From: Primula veris
Lineage: Eukaryota; Streptophyta; Magnoliopsida; Ericales; Primulaceae
Length of the DNA: 64,000 nt
Direction of reading: 5' to 3'
Assembly: GCA_963682055.1 (NCBI GenBank)
Contig: OY821741.1
Location: forward strand, 27,474,711 to 27,538,710
In this document: in pieces, positions 45,210 through 55,332 of the stretch
How positions within the stretch are numbered: the stretch's first letter is position 1
Layout of the letters: each line of letters starts with the position of its first letter
Program-made: the position numbers and the translations under genes
The notes under the pieces: model-generated
What the model saw: the letters and a program-made list of their open reading frames with translations, nothing else
Databases searched by the model: none
Told to the model about the DNA's origin: nothing

Positions 45210-48200
45210 GGAAATAGTGGGTAACAGTGTACCACATAATTTCACCAACTATTTGCCTAAAAGAGTACTCAGTGACAACGATTCTGGACCTGTCATTCCA
45301 AAATCGAAATCTTTGGTAAAACCAAATTGATTTGTCAAATATGAGGTCTTATACTTATGTAGGTCCTGCCGTACCTTGTTGAGTTATAAAATATTCGAGA
45401 AAACCAGTGTTATCTGGTAATAGCTCATGAAAGAATTGAAATTTCTTTACATAGTCTCCATTCAATACGACCAAAAGCGTATTTTAGAGGAGTTGGAATG
45501 TCTTTCAAGTGGTTGCTACCACATTCTTTAAAGCATTTAAAGTTACCTTATCATTTCGCCTGTGGTCGAATGATAAAGAATTTAAATGCTAAGACATGAT
45601 TGTCTGTACTATCATTCGCCTGTCGTCGATTGATAAGAGCATTTTGATATTGTGGCATTGACCGGATAAGATATTCCCGGGTCAAAAGGCGGTGCTTGAT
45701 TTATAATCGCATCGTATTTGGATTCTCTCTGAGAATATATTTCGTGATTAATCCGAAATTCATGCCACTAATGCTCACTTTGAAAGACTAGTATGTGTAA
45801 AGATCACGAAATGAACTTGTAGAATTCTTGTAAAGAATTGAAGGAGTTATTGTGGACTTATCCAACCACAAGACGGACCATAAATAAAAATGGTTATGGT
45901 TGATGCATCGACAATAAGGTCACATGATTATTGTTGTCCACAGAAATGCAGCATTTCCCAAACTTTTAGCCCTATCATTAATTTGATGGCTCATGATCCG
46001 GATTATCCTGAAAAATCTAGTCGACTTGATAATTCCGAAGAGTAATAATCGAAATTTCGATTTGAATTACTTGAGTTTGGAAATTGAAATTGAACATCCT
46101 GTCGATTATGTTCAGACCCAAATGGACTCACGGAAAGTTTGATGATGCGACTGCAAATGATTGCACGCATTTTTTGGTCTTGCGCACCAAGATTTATATT
46201 TCCGTGTGGGGTTATGCTATTTTACTGCATTGGTCCGTTATGAGGCCCATAGACACTCAAACACCATATGCGTACCAGCTGGTTACTGGTTATGAGCCAG
46301 AAGTCTCATATTAACGCGTGTTTAGAGTGATTAATTAATATTTTGATTGAGCCGCTCTAGCGTTCAAAATATGGACCTCTGAAGGGGACATAAGTCGATT
46401 ATGAATCTCCTGCCTATCATTTGATAGAGTAACCTTGGCAAGCGATCTCTTTACCGCATGATATGCGAAAGTGACATCGCTAAGACTGTTGTCCTCGTCG
46501 TTAGGGGGAGATTTGCACGTTACCGTTGATAAGGAACGACGTGAAGTAACGTGGCATAACCCACTCAGTCTTAGCTTGATCCCCAAAACTGCACTTAGTG
46601 ATAAGTAAGTGCATAGACTCCCTCAAGTCTAACTAAATGTCAGACGCATTTAATGACTTTATGAGATGTCACGAGATCATTTATACCTGCTGCAAAATGC
46701 TTGCAAGGATAGACGTCCCTGTCGGACGCCGTGTTCCTGTCGTAACATGTTGCTTTGGCCGAACCCGCCAAGCAAAAGACGCTGCCGTCGGCCGTCAGTC
46801 TGTCATCCTTCCCAAGATATGAGAAAGTTGACCGGTTCTTAATTCGTTCAGCCCCAGAGGTGGTGAACTGAAACTCGTTTATCGCACGAGATTACAAAGG
46901 ATCTAGGAGATGTGTGATTCCTCCTCATCCTGAGAATCTTGAAATATCTGTCGATCATGATATCTTAGACGATATTGAAGCGAAACTAGACTGTCATTGA
47001 TTACTTGTTCATATATTCGGTGACGACTGATAATATGAACAAATTATGACAGAGAACCATGTACCGTTGCCTGAAGTCAACGTAGAATAGACTGTACTAA
47101 TGGAAACTTAAAATCCAAGCAGACTCCTTAGCGAAATTGTGTTCGGACCTGTAGATCCAACACCACCAATGTTAAACGAGTTCGTTTATTTGGTTATTCG
47201 TAAGGAAAATTGATGAGAATAATGAGATTGTAGAATGCTCGCCTAGTAGCGCAAGGCTTCTCTCACACCTTGGAATTGATTACGAGATGGTTGATTTCCT
47301 CGAAATGGACATTATAATAGTTCCCTACTTTACCAGTTTAGTAGTTTCCGAAAAACTGAGTATGCAGCCATGAATGTGGTCACAGTTTTATCTCTATGGG
47401 GATTTAGACAAAGCGATATAGATGAAGGTCCCTGTGTGACTTCATAATGCTTGAATCAAGTAGTTACTGACCACGGAACACGATCTCAATTAAATGAGAC
47501 GTTCACTATATGGATTAATATAATCCGAGCGGATGTGGTATACCCGCCTAAGTGAGTACTTGATTAGCTTGGGATACTTGAACAGGTATTATGCCCTTGC
47601 GTGTTTTATTACGCGATCCATTTTTGGATTTGCCTTTGAGATGAAGGATCTTGGGAAGAAACGGTAGTGACTCGGCCTGATGATCGAGTCCCGTAAATAT
47701 TGAATGTAATTCCATGATTCAGACTACACCCAGAAGGTGTTATGACGTTTTAGTCATCATGACGCTAAGTCGTCATATTCTCCCATGATCGTTCGATCAC
47801 TAGACATTGATATTGACCCAGTCCGTCCCTGATGAGACGATGAAAAGATATTGAACCATGATGTTCATATCTAAGTACAATAAGCACATCATTGTACTTG
47901 ATCTAATGTGCTAGGACGAACATCTCGTATGTTGTGAATGGTATAGCTCGACACAACATTGCGCTAACACGCTGCCATCGAAATGGCATAAAAGACAGTT
48001 TCCCATTACCTTAAGATAATTGTGGATGAGGGCTTGTCTTATCCCATTTTGTATCATCGAGTGTACCTACCCCCTTCGGTACTCGAATTAATGCAACCCT
48101 TTTTCGGTTATACCGATGCCGGTTACTTATCAGACCCGCATAAGGGATATTCCTAACATGGTATGTCTTTACCATTAGGAATAAGGCGACATCTTGGAGG

Positions 48201-48430
48201 TCTTGGAATGACTCCAAGTGAATCACTCTGATCTATTCGTGCTCTATGAGACGACTAGAGAGTGTATATGGCTTCGAGCTAGTATTAGTCATATTTGAAT
48301 TACATATGTTCTGTCTCACGATCCAGATAAAACACTTGTCATAGAAGACAACTTGTTGTTATTGATCAAGAGAGACATGACTACATTATGCTATTTAGCA
48401 TTTCTCGCCGAAATTAATCTTCACAAATGA
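45210..48430 (+). pseudogene. pol: pol remnant of element 4
   Basis: Recognisable by comparison with element 3. Traces are DQKRILEELECLSSG (45470-45515), the integrase start VDASTIRSH (about 45901-45927), YISVWGYAIL...YAYQLVTGYEP (46195-46305), the RT start around CTCGCCTAGTAGCGCAAGG (47238), DLGKK near 47650 and RNase H words such as SDPHKGY (48130-48150). Stops and frameshifts occur throughout, unlike in element 3, where the frame is almost whole. Confidence 0.75.
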
Positions 48431-48437
48431 AGTTTAA

Positions 48438-48812
48438 GAGCATCCAGTTGAATGCTCGTTCTATTCCACGTTACATTTTCTTGCATCCAGTCGTATATAA
48501 GTAAATGAGGCATCCAGTCGAATGCTCGTACTCTTTCTTGGAATATGAAATCTTTGCACCCAGTCGTGTGCAAGTGAGGGGGAGCATCCAGGTGAATGCT
48601 TATTGCACTAATTACTACTTAGTCGAAATCTTCGCACCCTGTCGTGTGCAAGTGAGGGGGAGCATCCAGTCGCATGCTCGTGTACTCTTTTTGTCCTTAG
48701 ACCAAGGTTTTTTCCCACTGGGTTTTCCTTGGCAAGGTTTTTAGCGAGACACGTTCCCATCATATCTCACTTAAGATTGCCGAAATTAAGGGGAGTATCC
48801 GGTTGTATACTT
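48438..48812 (+). repeat. array of 8-nt-loop stem-loops in element 4 3' UTR
   Basis: Eight related stem-loops. Clear ones: 48438-48457 (stem GAGCAT/ATGCTC), 48554-48573 (TTGCAC/GTGCAA), 48583-48600 (AGCAT/ATGCT), 48634-48649 (GCAC/GTGC), 48660-48679 (GAGCAT/ATGCTC) and 48794-48811 (AGTAT/ATACT). Two weaker copies are at about 48482 and 48510. Loops are CCAGTTGA, CCAGTCGT, CCAGGTGA, CCTGTCGT, CCAGTCGC and CCGGTTGT. A purine run GTGAGGGGGAG often precedes a GAGCAT stem. Confidence 0.85.
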
Positions 48813-49095
48813 CTTACCACTGTGTACTCTTTTGTCCTTCGACTAGAGGTTTTTCCCACTGGGTTTACTCTACCAAGGTTTTGATGAGGCACCTGTTTTG
48901 TGGTTGATCCCCTACTACTACCACTGTTGCACTCTTTTTCCTTCGATCAGAGATTTTCCCATTGGGTTTGCTCTGGCAAGGTTTTGATGAGGCACACTGT
49001 TTTGTGGTTAGTTACTTACATGATATTTCGGCCTATATCATTCGGCTACACAGTTTCTTCTAGGTACCGGTTTTGTCCCACACTGGGTTTTCCGT
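48702..49095 (+). repeat. repeated CCCACTGGG double hairpins in element 4 3' UTR
   Basis: Four copies of T-run-CCCAcTGGG-T-run lie inside an outer stem: CCAAGG/CCTTGG (48702-48732), TAGAG/CTCTA (48844-48872), CAGAG/CTCTG (48948-48975) and a weak CGG/CCG (49068-49094). The inner CCCA/TGGG pair stays constant while the outer pairs differ. Each is followed by CAAGGTTTT or TAAGGTTTT. The two middle copies continue as GATGAGGCAC. Confidence 0.8.
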
Positions 49096-49174
49096 CCCTA
49101 AGGTTTTTTATGTGTTTAACACTGCGAATGAACTCGACTCAGATCGAATGCATGAAGACGAAGAATTCAAGACG

Positions 49175-49187
49175 TCCAAAGGGGGAG
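49175..49187 (+). other. polypurine tract of element 4
   Basis: TCCAAAGGGGGAG immediately before the 3' LTR. Confidence 0.85.
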
Positions 49188-49409
49188 TGTTGTAAGATAT
49201 TATTGGACTATTGAGCCTTACTCATAGTGGGCCTAAGTTGGGCTTTCTATCTTGTATAACCCTAACCTCTAGTATATAAAGAAGGTTAGGGTCCCCTTTT
49301 ATTGATAACATTCTGATTAATAAAGACTCTACTGTTGTCTCTCATACCTCTCTCTATATCTATACATATCTCTATATATATCTATAACGAGATAATATGT
49401 CACACAACA
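49188..49409 (+). repeat. 3' LTR of element 4
   Basis: 222 bp. Differs from the 5' LTR only at GTCCCC (for GTCACC) and GAGATAAT (for GAGCTAAT). Confidence 0.93.
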
Positions 49410-50084
49410 AGGGTTAAGTTAATAAACTAGGTTTTAACTTTGAATTTATTGTTTGATCTTAGTTTCCTAGCAGGTATTATATTTTTAGTTGATGTAGGCT
49501 TGTGTGAGGTAGAATAAATAAAGTGGATGTGGTTGGAGAATTTCAGAATAATGAGGAATGGAGAATTTCGGAATGAATTTTTCATTAGGAGTGAAAGTTG
49601 TAACGTCCCGATATTTTATAGTATTTATTAACGGTATCATTAAATAGTGTCTTTGGTAATACGGTTTTTAATTAAACCCATTACTTGTAATCAATCAGTA
49701 TGTTTAGGGTTAAGGGGTAAAGTAACTAATATTTAACGGACCAAATTGAGAAATAATAAAATTTCAAAACTATATGCAGAGTTAGTGGGAGTCAGTTACA
49801 CTGTGACTTTTAAACGTGAAATAAGAAAAAAGAGCGACGTGGAGAGAGAGACATAAAAGAGATGGAGGAAGACGGCTAGAGAGGGAAGAGATAAAGCGGA
49901 AGGATCCACCCTTTCAGGGGTCGAGGCTACATGTTTTTCAAGCCCTAGTCAATTTTAAGCAACTATTATGAGATAAGGGATTTTGTACATAATGTTATGG
50001 GTTATGTTGTGTAATTGATCCAATATTTTCTTGTATATATATCATTCTTGAGTTTATTTGGTACTTTGGATGATGGTTGACATG
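49410..50084 (+). repeat. inverted repeat arm B, distal part, with gypsy LTR start
   Basis: Reverse complement of about 8020-8695. Contains the gypsy element's 3' end and purine stretch, then an LTR beginning TGTAACGTCCCG at 49599. Homology to arm A stops at 50084 (GGTTGACATG). 50085-50148 is unassigned. Confidence 0.82.
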
Positions 50085-50679
50085 CTAGGTTTCAGACAGT
50101 GTATACGGCACTTGCCACAAGGTGCTAACCTTATTTTTTAACCTCCATCGGGTGGTGTTATAAAGTGATCTAAATGTAAGAAAGCATGTCATAATTTTAG
50201 GACTTGTGGGGGTATGATATTCAATAAAAGTACTTGGATAAATATTAGAGAACGCATATTCTCTTGTCAACTAATAACTTAGTGTTAGATACAAACTTTT
50301 TAAATTTATTAGAAGAAAATACTAACAGATAATCGTCCTTTACACAGGTGTTAAAGAGAATTTCAATATTGGTGTACCAAAATTTTATTTGCCTACCTTC
50401 ACCCACGAAGATATGCTTATATTGAGTTGTGTCAAAGGGCAACACTGTCGTAGCAGGATTCTTACATAAACAATTGTAAGTTCTTTTTACCTTATTATAT
50501 TCAAAGGTCCATACTACTAGAAACAACGCTCGCTCTCTACTTGTTTCACAAGAAAACAATCTGAAAATATGAACAACAAAATATATGAAGATATTTAAAA
50601 TAATATTTAACAAGGTTGAGAAGGGAATAAAAGGGGAAGGTACCAAATCATGGCCGTATATATGCAATAACTTATTAAC

Positions 50680-50934
50680 TGTTTTACGCCAAATTAGCTT
50701 AATAATTTGTGTAAGAGAAAGAGAGATAATGAGGGCCAAAACATATATATTCAAGTATGTTGTATGTGTACCAAACTCCATACCCATAAGCTCTTTATAT
50801 AGGCTAGAGGTTTGGAGGTTACAAGCTAAATGTTAATGATAAGAAACTCAAAGGTTGTAACATACAAAAGAGCAAATGCTCATACTAAATGGTATGTAAC
50901 TCTTATACTAATGGACCATCCATTATTTACAACA
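50680..50934 (-). repeat. 3' LTR of element 3
   Basis: 255 bp, TGTTTTACGCC to TTTACAACA on the plus strand. Just outside, 50935-50950 gives the minus-strand purine run AAGTGGGAG. Confidence 0.93.
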
Positions 50935-51041
50935 CTCCCACTTGGATGTCCAAAAATATATTTAATCACATTTGAGCTCCTCCGTCTTGTAGCTTGTTGG
51001 TACGAACTAACCATTAACAAACGACTCGTTAAAACCTTGCA

Positions 51042-51181
51042 AGAGAAAACCCATTGGGAAAAAACCTCTAGGCGAAGGACAAAAAGAGTACGATTTGGTT
51101 AGAACAATAGGGGTAACCACATACATAAAGTGCCTCATCAAAACCTTGTCAGAGTAAACCCAATGCGAAAAACCTCTGATC
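51042..51181 (-). repeat. CCCAxTGGG double hairpins in element 3 3' UTR
   Basis: Two copies on the minus strand: outer stems AGAG/CTCT (51042-51069) and TCAGAG/CTCTGA (51151-51181) around CCCAATGGG and its decayed form CGCATTGGG. They are followed by CAAGGTTTT, as in element 4. Confidence 0.75.
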
Positions 51182-51209
51182 GAGGAAAAAAAAGTACACT
51201 GTGATTAGA

Positions 51210-51333
51210 AGTATTCGACTGGATACTCCCCCTGATTTAGGCCATCATTAGTGAGGATTTTCTCGATTTAGTGTCTGAGAAATCGAGCATACATCAGGAT
51301 GCTCCCCCTCACTTGCACACGACAGGGTGCAAG
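51210..51333 (-). repeat. three 8-nt-loop stem-loops in element 3 3' UTR
   Basis: All have perfect stems. They are 51312-51333 (minus-strand stem CTTGCAC/GTGCAAG, loop CCTGTCGT), 51285-51304 (GAGCAT/ATGCTC, loop CCTGATGT) and 51210-51227 (AGTAT/ATACT, loop CCAGTCGA). They lie just downstream of the pol stop at 51345, in the same order and spacing as in element 4. Confidence 0.85.
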
Positions 51334-51344
51334 GACATATCACT

Positions 51345-54300
51345 TTAGGATAGCTCAGAAAGCTTCCTAAGACCAATTGCTTTGACATGTTTCTGAAATG
51401 AATACTTTGGCAGTGACTTAGTCAACAAGTCTGCGTGATTATTCTCTGATCCAATATGCTTAACTTCAATCTTTTGAAGCGTTTGTTGCTCATGTGTAAA
51501 GAACAACTTTGGCGAGATATGTTTGGTGGCATCACCTTTGATGTAACCATGTTTTGCTTGATCAATAACAGCGGTGTTGTCCTCATAAATAACAACTGGT
51601 TCATCAGGATCATAAGCTAGGTCACACGTACTTCGAATATGGCCAATAACTGCTCGAAGCCATACACACTCTCTAGTCGCCTCATAGAGCGCGAGTAGCT
51701 CAGAGTGGTTCATCGAAGTAGCCACCAAGGTCTGTTTACGAGACCTCCACGATATCGCCATGTTCCCAATGGTAAAGACATAACCAGATTGGGAACGTCC
51801 CTTGTGCGGGTCTGATAAGTAACCCGCATCGGCGTAACCGACAAGGGTTGCGTTATTTCGAGTGCCAAGGGGGTTGGACTCACTCGTTGACACGTAGGGA
51901 TAGAACAAACCCATATCCGTAGTACCCTTAAGGTAACGGAAGACGTCTTTAATGCCATTCCAGTGGCGGCGTGTTGGCGCGGTGCTGTGTCGAGCTAGAC
52001 AATTCACAGCAAACGAGATGTCCGGTCTAGTACATTGAGCCAAGTACAATAGTGCGCCTATTGCACCCAGATATGAGCACTCAGGACTTAATATCTCTTC
52101 ATCGTCCTCCTTTGGACGGAAGGGGTCCTTATTAATGTCTAGAGAGCGGACGACCATGGGAGTGGATGACGGTTTTACATCGTGATGACTAAACCGTCTC
52201 AACACCTTCTGGGTGTAATTTTCTTGATGGACTAAAATTCCATCTTTATGGTGCTCGATCTGCAGGCCGAGGCAATACTGTGTCTTCCCAAGATCTTTCA
52301 TCTCGAATTCCTTTTTCAGGAGTTCGGCAGTTTCGAACAACTCTTTCGAGGTTCCTATGAGATTCATATCATCTACATAGACTGCGATAATAGCGTATCC
52401 TGAAGTGGATTTCTTTATGAACACGCGTGGGCATAATTCATCATTAACATATCCCAAGCCGATCAAGTATTCACTTAGACGGTTATACCACATCCGTCCG
52501 GATTGTTTCAATCCATATAGTGAACGTCTCAGCCTAATAGAGAATGTGTTCCGTGGCCGGTAACTACTTGATTCAGGCAACTTAAGTCCTTCAGGGACTT
52601 TCATGTATATCTCTGTGTCCAGATCCCCGTAGAGATAAGATGTGGCCACATCCATGAGCTGCATATTTAGTTTTTCGGAAACTACTAAACTGATTAAGTA
52701 GCGGAACGTTATAACGTCCATTACGGGAGAATACGTCTCCTCGTAATCAATTCCAGGGCGTTGAGAGAAGCCTTGCGCCACTAGGCGAGCTTTGTATCTA
52801 ACAATCTCATTACTCTCATTACGCTTCCTTACGAAAACCCATTTATAACCAACTGGTTTAACATTGGGTGGTGTTGGAACGACAGGTCCAAACACTCTTC
52901 ATTTCGTGAAGGAATCTAATTCAGCCTGGATTGCTTGTTTCCATTGAGGCCAGTCCGTTCTTCGATGACAATCAGCAACGGTACGTGGTTCCATGTCATC
53001 ATTGCTCATAACGTCAGTGGCCACTGCGTATATAAACACATCATCGATGACAGTTTCGTTTCGCTTCAAAATATCGTCTAAACTAGTATACTCGACGGAT
53101 ATTTCGAGGTTATCGGGATGATTAGAAACTGGTGTTACATCAGGAACACACTCCTCTAATACATCACCGTGATCCTTAATGATCTCATGTGGCAAAACGG
53201 ATGCAACAGGATTTCTCCTCCTTCGAGGCAGAACATCCTTCGAACCAACCAGTCTTCCTCTTTTCTTGGGAAGAGCGGCGGACTGGACTGCCGACGGCAG
53301 TGTCCTTTGCTCGGTGGGTAGAACCGGAGCAACATGTTCAACATGAACATGGCGTCTCACAGGAACGTCTATCCTTGTAGGCACATTTGCAGCAGGTATA
53401 TGTGATCTCGTGACATTCGCTAGGTCATTAAATGCGTCTGGCATTTGATTTGCAACATTTTGCAGACCTAGGATTCTCTGCACTTCCTTATCACTATGTG
53501 CAGTTGGGGGATCTAGATGAGACATAGTGGGTACATGCCACATTAATACACGTCGTTCCTTATCAACGTTAACGTGCATTTCTCCCCCTAACGACGGGAA
53601 GAGTGTCTCATCAAAGTCACAATCCGCATGTCTAGCGGTAAAGAGATCGCCTGTCAAGGGCTCTAAATAGCGTATTATGGACGGGGATTCATAACTGACA
53701 TATATTCCCCGTCGTTTCTGAGGTCCAAATTTTGAACGTTTTGGCGGCTCAATTGGAACATTTACTAAGCACCCAAACACGCGTAAATGTGAGAAATCGG
53801 GCTCATATCCAGTTACCAACTGGTACGCAGATAGTGGTTGGGTGGCCATGGGCCTCAGACGGACCAACGCAGCAGCATGCAAAATTGCATAGCCCCATGC
53901 AGAAATTGGAAGTTTGGTGCGCATTACCAAAGTTCGCGCAATCATTTGCAAACGCTTAATGAAAGCTTCTGCAAGACCATTTTGGGTGTGAACATAAGCA
54001 ACTGGATGTTCAAGATCAATTCCCAACGTCATGCAATAATCATCGAAAGTTTTCGATGTGAACTCCGTGGCATTATCAAGTCTAATAGACTTTATTGGAT
54101 AATCCGGATGGTGAGCCCTCAACTTAATGATCTGGGCAAGGAGTTTAGGAAACGCTGCGTTTCTTGTGGACAACAAAGCTACGTGTGACCATCTTGTCGA
54201 TGCATCAACCAAAACCATGAAATATTTAAATGGTCCGCATATTGGTTGGATTGGTCAACAAATATCTCCTTGAATTCGTTCAAGGAATTGGGAAACCAAT

Positions 54301-54917
54301 TTTGTAGGTTTCACGTGAATTGGTTTGAGATTTGTCTTTCCAATAGAGCATGCTTGGCATAGGCTTTTCGGATTGATCACGAAATTTTTTCCTCCAAGAG
54401 GATGCCCATGTGATGCGTTCATCATTCGAAGCATCGTATTTTGACCCGGGTGTCCCAACCGGTCATGCCATAACATATAAATGCTCTCATCAATCGGCGC
54501 CCGCCGAATGATTAGATTGCTTTCAATGTTTCGTATCGTGGTAACATACAAACCACTTGAAAGACATCTCAACTTCTCCAAAATACGCTTTTGGTCGTAT
54601 TGAGTGGAGGTGATGTAAAGGTATTCAATACCATTTTCACGAGCAGTTTCAATATGAAACTTGTTTTCTCGGATATCCTTAAAACTCAACAAGGTTCGAC
54701 TGGACCTCGGAGAATATAAGGCCTCAGATATGGTCAAAAGAGTACCATTTGACAACAAGACTTGGGCTTTACCAAAGCCTTCAACAAGGGTCGACGGGCC
54801 CGAAATTGTTGTCACTGAGGTTACTTTAGGCGTAAAGTTGATAAAATAGCATTTATCTTTTAAGATAGTGTGTGTAGTACCACTATCAGCCAGACAATCA
54901 ACTGCCCCACAATTCAT
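51345..54917 (-). pseudogene. pol: copia pol of element 3, single frame with two TGA codons
   Basis: About 1190 codons in one phase, interrupted by TGA at 54255-54257 and at 52899-52901. Domains in order: aspartic protease (CLADSGTTHTI near residue 8); HHCC module (LWHDRLGHPG to CQACSIGK); integrase core with VDASTRWSH, SIRLDNATEF and NGLAEAFIKR (Asp and Glu present); integrase C-terminal region; RT with [11 protein letters not shown] and YVDDMNLIG; and RNase H with YADAGYLSD, MNHSELLALYEA and YEDNTAVI. The copia RNase H tail (KHI, LLTKSLP) is present. It starts with protease sequence and no gag precedes it. The first TGA separates the HHCC module from the core. Confidence 0.92.
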
Positions 54918-55060
54918 GCCTTAATTCGGAAATGCGAAATGATGATCGATATGTAATCTAACAACCCAATAAATCCTCTTCCTAACTCTTCGAAGGAGAA
55001 ATAGATCCGTATACTCACTTCTAATGAAACTATCTAGCTATTTCTCTATTCCGTCGTGAA
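54918..55060 (-). other. short leader where gag is missing
   Basis: Only about 140 bases lie between the primer-binding site and the protease codons; no gag codons are visible. Confidence 0.75.
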
Positions 55061-55077
55061 GCAAAGTGCCGATAACG
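55061..55077 (-). other. primer-binding site of element 3
   Basis: The minus strand reads CGTTATCGGCACTTTGC, identical to element 4. Confidence 0.75.
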
Positions 55078-55332
55078 TGTTTTATGCCAAATTAGCTCAA
55101 TAATTTGTGTAAGAGAGAGAGAGATAATGAGGGCCAAAACATATATATTCAAGTGTGTTGTAGGTGTACCAAACTCCATACCCATAAGCTCTTTATATAG
55201 GCTAGAGGTTTGGAGGTTACAAGCTAAATGTTAATGATAAGAAACTCAAAGGTTGTATCATACAAAGGAGCAAATGCTCATACTAAATGGTATGTAACTC
55301 TTATACTAATGGACCATCCATTATTTACAACA
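55078..55332 (-). repeat. 5' LTR of element 3
   Basis: 255 bp. A minus-strand TATATAAAG at 55191-55199 is a TATA-box candidate. Seven differences from the other LTR by eye. Confidence 0.93.

Larger units (their letters stand above)
42401..49409 (+). mobile_element. copia element 4 (Ale/Retrofit-like), young LTRs, decayed interior
   Basis: 7009 bp with 222-bp LTRs that differ at two positions, primer-binding site, purine tract and a near-perfect target duplication (AGGCT at 42396-42400, AGGGT at 49410-49414). Arm A near 8695 (reverse complement ATTTTAGGGTTAAG) is the empty site and shows AGGGT is original. gag and pol remnants are in order but shattered by stops and frameshifts. The 3' UTR has two families of repeated hairpins. 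Non-autonomous. Confidence 0.92.
50680..55332 (-). mobile_element. copia element 3 (Ale/Retrofit-like) without gag
   Basis: 4653 bp with two 255-bp LTRs and perfect TTAAC duplications (50675-50679 and 55333-55337). Minus-strand order: LTR, primer-binding site, about 140 bases of leader, protease, integrase, RT, RNase H, hairpin-bearing 3' UTR, purine tract, LTR. By eye the LTRs differ at seven positions. gag is entirely missing and pol has two in-frame TGA codons, so it is non-autonomous. Confidence 0.94.

Noticed and set aside
44423..45235. Minus-strand ORFs of 76-81 codons in element 4
   Set aside because: The sense strand carries the gag remnant with recognisable order; the antisense frames have no domain.
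48438..48812. Repeats in element 4 as a CRISPR-like array
   Set aside because: Repeat units are short, unequal in spacing and lie in a plant retrotransposon; the spacers are not unique sequences of constant length.
50585..50836. 83-codon plus-strand ORF and the overlapping 180-codon minus-strand ORF (50245-50787)
   Set aside because: Both cross the LTR boundary of element 3 at 50680, so they are chance frames made by the insertion.
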